A DNA stretch of 6,160 bases. Source: Fidelibacterota bacterium. Lineage in GTDB: Bacteria; Fidelibacterota; Marinisomatia; Marinisomatales; TCS56. A program made the translations under genes and the position numbers. Under the pieces are notes generated by a model that worked only from the letters and a program-made list of their open reading frames with translations, had not been told where the DNA came from and searched no databases. The stretch lies in the NCBI GenBank assembly GCA_013203015.1, contig JABMPO010000108.1, positions 1 through 6,160 of the forward strand, in the 5' to 3' direction. Every line of letters starts with the position of its first letter. Position 1 is the stretch's first letter. Below, piece after piece: positions 1-6,160 of the stretch.

Positions 1-855
1 ATCGCAGCCCGGAAAAAAGCTCTTGAGATAATCAGTAATTATAATTGCCGCAGCGTCCAGTTATATTCCGATATTATAAGACTGCAGCAAGTTCTGGGAA
101 ATATCCTGGATAATGCAGTTAAATTTACTCACGAGGGTACCATAACCGTTACCACCAGGGTATCAAATAATTTATACAATATTGAAATTCAGGATACAGG
201 TATTGGTATTAATAAAGAATTTAAACCATACTTATTTGATTTATTCAAACAAGCCGAAGAAGGCTTTAACCGCAGCTACGAAGGCGCTGGCCTAGGACTG
301 GCAATTAGCTATCGCCTGATATCTGCCATGAAAGGGCATATTGAAGTGGAAAGTAGAGAAGGGCATGGTAGCACTTTCACTATTACACTTCCAATCCCTA
401 AATTAGATGCCAACAAGTCTAAAACATCACTTAAAAAACGAAAAAATCAGGTAGAAGAAAAAAGCTACACCATGTCGAATGATGTAAAACCTGGAAAAAA
501 GCTCTTAGTATTGGAAGATAATCCTGCTAATACCAAGTATATTGAGTTCTTGTTAAAAAAACTTGGACACGATTACATATCAATTGATTCTGGTACAAAA
601 GCCCTGGCAGAAATTGAATCAATTCAACCCGATGGAATGTTAATTGATATCAGTCTTTCCGAGGAAATGGATGGAATTGAGTTTTTAAAACAGGTGCGAA
701 ATATTGCTGGATTTGAAGATACCCCAGCAATTGCTGTTACTGCACATGCAATGAAGGGTATGCATGAAGACTTTTTAAAACATGGATTTAATGATTATTT
801 ATCTAAGCCGTTCACTGTTAAGGGACTTGCTGAAATTATTGAGCGAAATCTCTAA
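1..855 (+). CDS. Hybrid sensor histidine kinase, 3' part (ATPase domain plus receiver domain)
   Basis: The reading frame is open from base 1, so the N-terminus (sensor and HisKA phosphoacceptor domains) lies outside the window. The visible 284 residues begin in the histidine kinase ATP-binding domain. The N box is NILDNAVKFT (bases 100-129), the G1 box is DTGIGI (193-210) and the G2 box is GAGLGL (283-300), followed by the usual GSTFTITLP end. A lysine-rich linker (about 397-495) leads to a CheY-like receiver domain. Its acidic pair is E-D (514-519), the probable phosphorylated Asp is in LIDIS (codon 646-648), the switch Thr is in AVTAHA (739-741) and the conserved Lys is in LSKPF (805-807), so all key residues are present. 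The protein should act as a membrane or cytoplasmic phosphorelay sensor. Its signal and partner cannot be told from here. The stop TAA is at 853-855. An internal ATG at 328 falls inside the ATPase domain and is not a real start. Confidence 0.95.
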   Translation: MAARKKALEIISNYNCRSVQLYSDIIRLQQVLGNILDNAVKFTHEGTITVTTRVSNNLYNIEIQDTGIGINKEFKPYLFDLFKQAEEGFNRSYEGAGLGLAISYRLISAMKGHIEVESREGHGSTFTITLPIPKLDANKSKTSLKKRKNQVEEKSYTMSNDVKPGKKLLVLEDNPANTKYIEFLLKKLGHDYISIDSGTKALAEIESIQPDGMLIDISLSEEMDGIEFLKQVRNIAGFEDTPAIAVTAHAMKGMHEDFLKHGFNDYLSKPFTVKGLAEIIERNL

Positions 856-870
856 TTAAGTGATTATTAT

Positions 871-899
871 GTAAGAAATAAAACTTTTTTATATTTTAC
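871..899 (+). terminator. AT-only hairpin after the kinase gene, possible weak terminator
   Basis: Bases 871-883 can pair with 887-899 around a 3-nt loop. That gives 13 positions with one G-T wobble and one A-A mismatch, starting 16 nt after the kinase stop codon. The 3' arm contains the T-run (885-890). The stem is almost entirely A-T and no clean T-tract follows it, so it is not a typical intrinsic terminator. It could also be chance in AT-rich DNA. Confidence 0.25.
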
Positions 900-946
900 C
901 GTTTAGATGTTATTTTTAACACTAGAAATTCCCTTACCCATCGGTT

Positions 947-950
947 AGGA
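947..950 (+). promoter_or_regulatory. Shine-Dalgarno site for the AMMECR1 gene
   Basis: AGGA sits 6 nt before the ATG at 957. This is one of the two best-placed ribosome binding sites in the window, and it fixes the start of the AMMECR1-domain gene. Confidence 0.6.
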
Positions 951-956
951 ACAGCT

Positions 957-1505
957 ATGGATCATTTAACCAACGATGACAAAAACTTTTTACTCTCGTT
1001 AGCAAGGAATGCAATTAGAGATAAAAATCACAATGAAAATGTTGAAATCCCTACTGTTTCAGCCTTGAAAAGAAAGCAGAGCGCATTTGTTACAATCCGG
1101 CACAATGGTACTTTGCGGGGCTGCGTCGGAAGATTGGAAAACGATAAAAGATTATATCAATTGATACCTGAATTAGCAATTCGCTCCGCTTATGATGATT
1201 GGCGGTTTCATTCAATAAATCGTGCTGAACTGGATGGAATGGAAATTGAAATATCCCTGTTATCTCATTTTAGGACCATTAATACCATTGATGATATATT
1301 AATCGGAAAACATGGTATATTACTGGAAAAGGACAATAAAAATTCCGTTTTCCTGCCAAAAGTCGCTGTAGAGCAAAACTGGGACGTTGGTACTACTTTG
1401 AACAACTTGGCTATCAAAGCCGGGTTAGACCAGCAGGACTGGAAAATTGATTCAATAATACAGATATTTACAGCACAAATATTTTCAGATAAAAAGTGCT
1501 CGTAA
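957..1505 (+). CDS. AMMECR1 domain-containing protein
   Basis: This 182-residue cytoplasmic protein fills a single AMMECR1 domain (PF01871), about the usual length for bacterial and archaeal members. The hallmark LRGCVG is at residues 53-58, after FVTIRHNG (44-51). Further family signatures are the IEISLLS strand (97-103), IGKHG (116-120), FLPKVAVEQNWD (132-143) and KAGL (154-157). There is no signal peptide or membrane segment. The molecular role of the family is not settled. In many prokaryotes it is encoded with a MEMO1-like protein and a radical SAM enzyme (the AmmeMemoRadiSam set), with the conserved Cys of LRGC suspected to be functional. Neither partner is visible here. The gene stands between the kinase and a small membrane protein, with gaps of 101 and about 54 bp. 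The ATG start at 957 is supported by AGGA six bases upstream. Family assignment is firm; function is unknown. Confidence 0.93.
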   Translation: MDHLTNDDKNFLLSLARNAIRDKNHNENVEIPTVSALKRKQSAFVTIRHNGTLRGCVGRLENDKRLYQLIPELAIRSAYDDWRFHSINRAELDGMEIEISLLSHFRTINTIDDILIGKHGILLEKDNKNSVFLPKVAVEQNWDVGTTLNNLAIKAGLDQQDWKIDSIIQIFTAQIFSDKKCS

Positions 1506-1559
1506 TTATGATTCAATTGCGCCGATTTTTCACTCTGATAATATTGGTAAATTAGACTA

Positions 1560-2075
1560 TTGAATGTATCTGGCATTAAAATTTTGAATACGTTTTCACG
1601 TAATTTGCTGCTAACGCTAGTGATAATATTATTTAATACTACCTTTGGCAATGCTCAGGAAAGCTCACCTTCCACGGAAAAAATATTAGCTACTGAACAA
1701 ATAATGCAAATTGCCCGTTATGACGCTATTGATGATTTCGAATACCGATCCTGGATACTGAAGTGGGGAGGAGCCGAATTTTGTTCGTTATTCTTAGTCA
1801 CTGGTACCAGCCTTGTGCCTGATTATAAAAATCGAAGTAAGTTAATCGAAACTTTGGCAATCATAGGAATACCAGCCTATTTAGCATACCGAAAACAAGT
1901 TGATTTTCCCCTGAAACGCCGTAACCAGATAGCCCTGGAAAACCAGCGATATCAGGAGATTTATCTTAGCGAATACGTTGCGGCAACCAAGCAATTGCGG
2001 GTGCTTAATACCGGATTGGGTATTTCCTACTTCGCCATATCCTTTATGCTGGTAAAATCTTTATTGCCTTCGTAA
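1560..2075 (+). CDS. Small membrane protein with signal peptide, function unknown
   Basis: I do not recognise a named family. From a TTG at 1560 the frame encodes 171 residues. The first 33 look like a Sec signal peptide: basic and polar residues up to Arg14, a hydrophobic core of about residues 16-25 (LLLTLVIILF), then FGNAQ with likely cleavage after Ala32. The mature part has a charged, acidic segment (about 35-68, with RYDAIDDFEYRSW), hydrophobic stretches at about 73-86 and 97-110, a basic connector (111-124), and a C-terminal transmembrane helix at about 152-168 followed directly by the end. That suggests an inner-membrane protein with two or three spans. The start is uncertain. The frame is closed by TAA at 1548-1550, no ATG exists before the signal peptide, and the choices are TTG 1560, TTG 1584 or an ATT at 1551, none with a clear Shine-Dalgarno site. 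The sensible signal peptide and hydropathy pattern argue that it is real. The next gene begins 105 bp downstream, so it may or may not share its transcript. Confidence 0.75.
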   Translation: MNVSGIKILNTFSRNLLLTLVIILFNTTFGNAQESSPSTEKILATEQIMQIARYDAIDDFEYRSWILKWGGAEFCSLFLVTGTSLVPDYKNRSKLIETLAIIGIPAYLAYRKQVDFPLKRRNQIALENQRYQEIYLSEYVAATKQLRVLNTGLGISYFAISFMLVKSLLPS

Positions 2076-2117
2076 AATTAACTACCAGTCACTACCATAC
2101 AACGATATCGGGAAAAT

Positions 2118-2156
2118 TTGAAACATTCCAAATCTAATCGAATTAATATTATATTA
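2118..2156 (+). promoter_or_regulatory. AT-rich gap with palindrome and tentative promoter before the Omp85-fusion gene
   Basis: The 105-bp gap 2076-2180 turns strongly AT-rich near its end. TAATAT-T-ATATTA at 2144-2156 is a perfect 6+1+6 inverted repeat. TTGAAA at 2118-2123 resembles a -35 box, and TTAATA at 2143-2148 could serve as -10 with a 19-bp spacer, longer than the ideal 17. It is a plausible start point for the 2181-6160 transcript, but such matches arise easily by chance in this composition. No clear Shine-Dalgarno site precedes the ATG at 2181. Confidence 0.2.
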
Positions 2157-2180
2157 TGATTAATAGATAGACATTGATGA

Positions 2181-4973
2181 ATGAATAAAATACGATCTAC
2201 GCTGCTGGTAGGACTGCTCCTGCCTGGAATAGTTTTCAGCCAGTTTTATTTTGGACGAAACAAAATTCAATACGATGATTTTGAATGGCAGGTTTACGAG
2301 TCAGAGCATTTTAATCTGTATTTTTATGCCGGTGAAGAATTGCTAGCGCAGGCCGCAATCAATTTTGCGGAGCAGGCCTTTACCGAGTTTGAGCAACAAT
2401 TTAACTATACCTTGAATCGCAGAGTGCCACTGGTAATCTATAGCAATCATATTCATTTTCAACAGACCAATATATTATCTTCGCGGATTCCTGAAGGGGT
2501 TGGTGGTTTTTTCGAATTTATTAAAAAACGGGTTGTTATCCCTTATAATGGAAATATGTATGACTTCCGGCATGTAATAAGGCATGAGCTGGTTCATGTC
2601 TTCACCCATGCTAAAATTGCGCGCACGAATAGTAATATCGGATCGTGGGAAATGCCTCAATTTCCATTGTGGTTTATTGAAGGTCTGGCGGAATTGTGGT
2701 CAACTCATTGGGATTCCCAAGCGGAAATGGTTATCCGGGATGCTTTACTCTACGATCATCTATTTCCATTGAACAGCGAAGCCTTATATCGGGCTGGGTA
2801 TTTATTATATAAAGAAGGGCAGTCATTTCTTGATTATATCCAGACAACTTATGGTGCTGATTGCATTCGACGAATAATGGAGGATTATTGGCAGTATGAA
2901 TCAATTGAGGCAACTTTTGCCGCTTTGACCAATCTATCCTGGGAAACCCTGAACATGGATTGGAAACTGGCTCTCAAGAAAAACCAAGCCGAGGCGTTAA
3001 TTCATGAGTCGGTCTTGCCAAACGGTAGTGCTAAACTCACCAGTGAAGGGACGAATGTTAGTCCGGTCGTGTACACCGATCATCTTGGTCAGCGCCATTT
3101 GATATATATGTCCAATCGCAGCGGGTACACAGATATTCTATCGAAAGAGACTGGATCAAATACCCGTGATGAAACCATTATCCGGGGTGGGCGAACTGCC
3201 GAAAAGGAAACCCTGCATATATTGCAAAGCGGTTTGAATATTAGTTCTAAAGGTGTACTGGCATATGTGGCGAAATCGGGGCGTCAGGATGTAATACACC
3301 TCGTCGCGCTTAATAATAGTGAAGATCTAAATTCATTCCGCCAAGAAAATATTATTTCAATAAGATCGCCAAGTTGGAGCGGAGATGGTAATCGATTGGT
3401 CTTCAGCACCCAGGGTTTTAATGGAATTTCGGACCTGTATCTTTGGGACGTTAACGAAAAATTACTGATCAAGCTCACCGACGATATTTACAGTGATTCC
3501 GATCCCCATTTTGATGTATCCGATAAAAAGATAATTTTTAGTTCCGACCGTGGCCGGAACGTACTTGATGGCAGTACTGACTTGTTTATTTTGAATCTGG
3601 CGGATAATTCATTATTACAGGTTACCGATGATAAGTATCATAATTATCACCCCTTACCGAGTTTAATAGATTCTGCGAAATATTATTTTATTTCAAATCG
3701 CACCGGAACTCCGAATATTTGGTCATTTACCGCAAGCAATATCGATTCATCCAAAAAGCTGCAAATAGAACAAGTATCCAATTTTCATACCGGAGTTCAT
3801 GATATTGCGTTCTACGGCCGCGATACCCTTATTTCCAGCTCTTTTCGTGAATATGGCTTTCAAATTCATCAATTGCCATTAAATGAATTTGATTCTGGGG
3901 TCATCGACACCGTAACTATGATGGATGTTGTCGGGGAATCATGGCAAATACCGGATATTGCAATTCCACTGTCAAAAAAGAAAAAACCGTATCGGCTCGA
4001 TTACAGTCTCGACCTGGCCCAGACAGCAGTCGCCTATGATCCCATTTACGGGTTGCTGGGAGGTGCTCAGTTAAGTATTTCGGATTTACTGGGTAATCGC
4101 TACTATCATTTTTTATTAACTAATACAGCTCAATCATCCGGTGATTTTCTTTCACGCTTCAATTTTGCTGTCACTATGGTTGATCTGAAAAAAAGATCAA
4201 ACCTGGCACTGGGGATTTTTCATTTCGCCAATGATTATTTTGACCCCTACCAGGCGTTTTATTTTGAACGAACCTACGGATTAAGAGTAGGAATTAATTA
4301 TCCCATTGATGTTTTCCGCCGGATTGAATTCAGCAGCTCTCTGTGGTATTCTGAAAAAGACTTTTATTACGACGATCTGCAAACAGCGTATTTAATATCA
4401 AATTTCATATCTTTTGTTCATGATAATTCGCTGTGGTATTATACCGGACCTATCGATGGTTGGAGTTTTAGAACGACAATTGGTCCCACATTTGACCTGG
4501 ACAAAAATCAGTTGCATAATTTCACCGGGTTAATCGATTTCAGATATTATTACCGATTTTATAAGCAATTGACGTTTGCTCATCGTTCCATGCTATGGGT
4601 CAATGACGGTACCGATATCAGGCGATATTACATTGGTGGCAGTTGGGGAATTAGAGGCTATCGCCTCACAGAGATCTATGGCAGGAAATTTATGATGTTC
4701 AATCAGGAGTTACGATTTCCGTTTGCTAATAGTCTAGCTCTAAACTTCAAAAGGATCTCAATCGGTGTGGCGCCAATCAGAGGCGCATTGTTTTTTGATG
4801 TTGGCAACGCCTGGGATTATAACCGACCAGACCTGATCGGCAGTATGGGTTTTGGTATCAGGGGAATGTTCCTCGGTGGAATCGTTCTGAGACTGGATAT
4901 GGGGCGTAAAACGGATTTTCATTCAATCGATGATAATTGGTTCATGCAATTCTTTTTTGGCTGGGATTACTGA
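2181..4973 (+). CDS. Zinc-peptidase / TolB-like propeller / Omp85-type outer-membrane barrel fusion protein
   Basis: The protein has 930 residues and four visible parts. (1) Residues 1-20 form a Sec signal peptide, probably cut after VFS. (2) About 30-270 is a gluzincin-type metallopeptidase domain like the peptidase MA family. It has HELVH at 135-139 (bases 2583-2597; Zn ligands His135 and His139, catalytic Glu136) and WFIEGLAEL, where Glu167 is the likely third ligand, so the active site looks intact. (3) About 291-570 is a PD40/TolB-like propeller of roughly six blades, with repeats such as SPSWSGDGNRLVFST and DPHFDVSDKKIIFSSDRG. (4) About 605-930 is a beta-barrel of the Omp85 (BamA/TamA) superfamily. 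It has GGSWGIRGYR at 819-828, matching the conserved VRGF/Y loop-6 motif, then ALFFDVGNAW (869-878), FGIRGMFLGGIVLRLDMG and an aromatic end with alternating hydrophobics, M-x-F-x-F-x-W-x-Y. There are no POTRA domains. By analogy with Omp85 proteins, the N-terminal domains should face the periplasm. The gene overlaps the next one by one base. Similar architectures appear, as I recall, in FCB-group genomes. The substrate and the exact role (barrel insertion, secretion or proteolytic quality control) are unknown. Confidence 0.9.
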   Translation: MNKIRSTLLVGLLLPGIVFSQFYFGRNKIQYDDFEWQVYESEHFNLYFYAGEELLAQAAINFAEQAFTEFEQQFNYTLNRRVPLVIYSNHIHFQQTNILSSRIPEGVGGFFEFIKKRVVIPYNGNMYDFRHVIRHELVHVFTHAKIARTNSNIGSWEMPQFPLWFIEGLAELWSTHWDSQAEMVIRDALLYDHLFPLNSEALYRAGYLLYKEGQSFLDYIQTTYGADCIRRIMEDYWQYESIEATFAALTNLSWETLNMDWKLALKKNQAEALIHESVLPNGSAKLTSEGTNVSPVVYTDHLGQRHLIYMSNRSGYTDILSKETGSNTRDETIIRGGRTAEKETLHILQSGLNISSKGVLAYVAKSGRQDVIHLVALNNSEDLNSFRQENIISIRSPSWSGDGNRLVFSTQGFNGISDLYLWDVNEKLLIKLTDDIYSDSDPHFDVSDKKIIFSSDRGRNVLDGSTDLFILNLADNSLLQVTDDKYHNYHPLPSLIDSAKYYFISNRTGTPNIWSFTASNIDSSKKLQIEQVSNFHTGVHDIAFYGRDTLISSSFREYGFQIHQLPLNEFDSGVIDTVTMMDVVGESWQIPDIAIPLSKKKKPYRLDYSLDLAQTAVAYDPIYGLLGGAQLSISDLLGNRYYHFLLTNTAQSSGDFLSRFNFAVTMVDLKKRSNLALGIFHFANDYFDPYQAFYFERTYGLRVGINYPIDVFRRIEFSSSLWYSEKDFYYDDLQTAYLISNFISFVHDNSLWYYTGPIDGWSFRTTIGPTFDLDKNQLHNFTGLIDFRYYYRFYKQLTFAHRSMLWVNDGTDIRRYYIGGSWGIRGYRLTEIYGRKFMMFNQELRFPFANSLALNFKRISIGVAPIRGALFFDVGNAWDYNRPDLIGSMGFGIRGMFLGGIVLRLDMGRKTDFHSIDDNWFMQFFFGWDY

Positions 4974-4975
4974 TG
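4963..4975 (+). promoter_or_regulatory. Shine-Dalgarno and TGATG stop/start overlap
   Basis: GGGA at 4963-4966 lies 6 nt before the ATG at 4973, and that ATG shares its A with the TGA stop (4971-4973) of the upstream gene. This arrangement is typical of translational coupling, and it decides the lipoprotein start in favour of 4973. Confidence 0.55.
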
Positions 4976-6055
4976 CGAAATCAAATGAAATACAGTGTAT
5001 TATTAATTCTGTTTCTGGTTGGTTGCGGCGGACGATTAAAAACAACTATTGATATCGATTATGGATATTCGGCCGAATTAGTTTCATTACCCGAACTGCC
5101 CGAATTGGTCTGGCGTGAGAGATTGATTTCACCGGTAAATGATATTGCAATAGTTAACGACAGCACAGTAATTGTATTTACTTTCCGCGGCGAAATATTT
5201 TTATTGAATACCAGATCAGGTGATATCGAGGGTAATATTTGGCAGCCATTCCGTGAGCCGGTAGCTGCATTCAATATAACTGATAATTATTTGTATATAG
5301 CTGCCAGCCTTGATGAGCCATTGATGGCCTATGATCTAACCAGTCGCAAGCGGCGCTGGCGTAATAAAAGAATTCAGGTCATGCCCGCAAGTATGACAAT
5401 AATAAAAGATACACTGTATGTGTCAAATGCTTCCCGTTTGCTGGCATTTGACCGTTTGACCGGCTCCAGGCTGTATTCCCGCAATATTGAAAATACACTG
5501 AAGAATCAGCTACTCAGTGCTCACAATAATTTAATTGCATTCAGTAGTGACGGCGAAGTTGTAATCTATAATACCAATTTACAGGTCAAAACAAAAATTG
5601 CTTTAAATTTATCACTATCGGTTAAAGCGACGGTGGCCGGTAACATGCTGGCAGTGGTGGATGGTTCCGGGCAATTGTTTATAATAGATTTGCCGACCAA
5701 TACAATCTTGTGGAAAAAGAAATATGATTCGACCATTTTCGCCGCGCCGGTAATTCATAATGATCGTTTGCTAGTCGGGCTAAGCAATGGGACTGTTATA
5801 GTTTATAAATTGAATACCGGAATTGAAGAATGGCGCTACCAGGGACTGGGTTTGATTAATCTTGAGACAATAGTCACTGGCAATGAATACTTAATACCTT
5901 ACTCAAGGGGAGAAATCGTTGCTATTGACCAGAAAAATGGAAAAGTTATCTGGAAATATGCAACCGATAATGTGATTCGATCATTGTGGGAAGTAAATGA
6001 TGGATTATTGTATATCGATCAGAAAAGATATATTCATTTATTAAAAGGAAATTAA
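4973..6055 (+). CDS. BamB-like outer-membrane lipoprotein, eight-bladed PQQ-type propeller
   Basis: The 360-residue product starts with a lipoprotein signal (MKYSVLLILFLVGC) whose lipobox LVGC puts the lipidated Cys at residue 18. After a short linker come repeats of the PQQ/YWTD type, each with a hydrophobic strand, G-x-[IV]-x-x-[LIY]-[DN] and an x-W-[RK] strand. They lie at about 51-90, 95-130, 134-170, 176-210, 214-251, 253-290, 295-330 and 332-360. The N-terminal strand LVWRERL (45-51) is available to close the last blade. Eight blades and this length match BamB, the propeller lipoprotein of the BAM complex (E. coli BamB is about 390 residues). The true homologue cannot be told from other PQQ-like propellers by eye, so no symbol is given. 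I chose ATG 4973 because it overlaps the upstream stop as TGATG and has GGGA at 4963-4966, six bases before it. ATG 4985 also leaves a complete lipoprotein signal. A TTG at 4937 in the same frame would put extra residues before the signal and is unlikely. The gene should be translationally coupled to the Omp85-fusion gene. Confidence 0.85.
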   Translation: MRNQMKYSVLLILFLVGCGGRLKTTIDIDYGYSAELVSLPELPELVWRERLISPVNDIAIVNDSTVIVFTFRGEIFLLNTRSGDIEGNIWQPFREPVAAFNITDNYLYIAASLDEPLMAYDLTSRKRRWRNKRIQVMPASMTIIKDTLYVSNASRLLAFDRLTGSRLYSRNIENTLKNQLLSAHNNLIAFSSDGEVVIYNTNLQVKTKIALNLSLSVKATVAGNMLAVVDGSGQLFIIDLPTNTILWKKKYDSTIFAAPVIHNDRLLVGLSNGTVIVYKLNTGIEEWRYQGLGLINLETIVTGNEYLIPYSRGEIVAIDQKNGKVIWKYATDNVIRSLWEVNDGLLYIDQKRYIHLLKGN

Positions 6056-6062
6056 AAGCTTA

Positions 6063-6160
6063 ATGGGGCGGAAATTTTTATTTTTGGTACTGGTAATTCC
6101 TTTATATTCACAGATTCAGGAAACTGTGATTACCAATCAGCCTGAGATTGCCGAGCAGCA
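6063..6160 (+). CDS. Start of an exported protein, cut by the window end
   Basis: An ATG at 6063 follows the lipoprotein stop by only 7 nt, and the frame stays open to the window edge (32 full codons). The first residues, MGRKFLFLVLVIPLYSQ, form a classic Sec signal peptide with a short basic start, a hydrophobic core and probable cleavage near YSQ. The beginning of the mature part (IQETVITNQPEIAEQ) is polar and has no recognisable domain. There is no Cys, so it is not a lipoprotein. GGAA at 6047-6050 is the only Shine-Dalgarno-like stretch and lies rather far away (12 nt). The tight spacing says it is co-transcribed with the two preceding envelope genes. The product is probably periplasmic or outer-membrane; its family cannot be told from this stub. 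Confidence 0.75.
   Translation, partial: MGRKFLFLVLVIPLYSQIQETVITNQPEIAEQ

Noticed and set aside
472..855. Receiver domain as a separate response regulator starting at ATG 472
   Set aside because: The frame runs unbroken from the kinase ATPase domain through a linker, and no Shine-Dalgarno site precedes this ATG, so a hybrid kinase is the simpler reading.
1265..1651. 128-codon open frame on the - strand
   Set aside because: It lies antisense to the AMMECR1 gene and the signal peptide of the next gene, shows no domain or signal, and both + strand genes have better protein character.
2475..2913. Short open frames in other frames and on the - strand inside the peptidase region
   Set aside because: They are about 60 codons each, lack signals or recognisable domains, and lie wholly inside a well-supported long gene.
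4937..4972. TTG at 4937 as start of the lipoprotein gene
   Set aside because: It would add twelve residues before the lipoprotein signal and overlap the barrel gene by 37 bases without a ribosome site. ATG 4973 has GGGA six bases upstream and a TGATG overlap.
5059..5274. 71-codon open frame on the - strand inside the lipoprotein gene
   Set aside because: It is antisense to the first propeller blades, with no ribosome site or domain, and is explained as a shadow of the real gene.
1..6160. CRISPR arrays, insertion sequences, tRNA or other RNA genes, defence genes
   Set aside because: No spaced direct repeats, transposase motifs, terminal inverted repeats flanking a gene, or cloverleaf-like stretch were seen on either strand.

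Overview
The window is AT-rich DNA, and every supported gene lies on the + strand. It clearly comes from a diderm (Gram-negative type) bacterium. The evidence is an outer-membrane barrel of the Omp85 superfamily, a lipoprotein with a lipobox and several Sec signal peptides. Sparse Shine-Dalgarno sites, a TTG start candidate and the style of the large secreted protein suggest the FCB side of the tree (Bacteroidota, Ignavibacteria, Marinimicrobia, Calditrichota or Gemmatimonadota-like). That placement is inference; no rRNA or other phylogenetic marker is present.

Layout: (1) 1-855 is the 3' end of a hybrid sensor histidine kinase, with the ATP-binding domain followed by a receiver domain. A 101-bp gap follows, holding an AT-only hairpin. 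(2) 957-1505 is a complete AMMECR1-domain protein. (3) About 1560-2075 is a small membrane protein of unknown function with a signal peptide and an uncertain, non-ATG start. A 105-bp AT-rich gap follows, holding a short perfect palindrome. (4) 2181-4973 is a 930-residue secreted protein combining a HExxH zinc peptidase domain, a six-bladed TolB/PD40-like propeller and a C-terminal Omp85-type beta-barrel. (5) 4973-6055 is a lipoprotein predicted to fold as an eight-bladed PQQ-type propeller resembling BamB, overlapping gene 4 by one base (TGATG). (6) 6063-6160 is the start of another exported protein, cut by the window edge.

Genes 4 to 6 look like one transcription unit devoted to the cell envelope. 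The most interesting idea is that gene 4 (BamA-like barrel with protease and propeller in place of POTRA domains) and gene 5 (BamB-like lipoprotein) form an outer-membrane assembly, secretion or quality-control complex. The domain calls rest on motifs visible in the sequence. The complex and its function are inference. Genes 1 to 3 have no obvious functional link to this module, and no CRISPR array, RNA gene, insertion sequence or other mobile element is visible.
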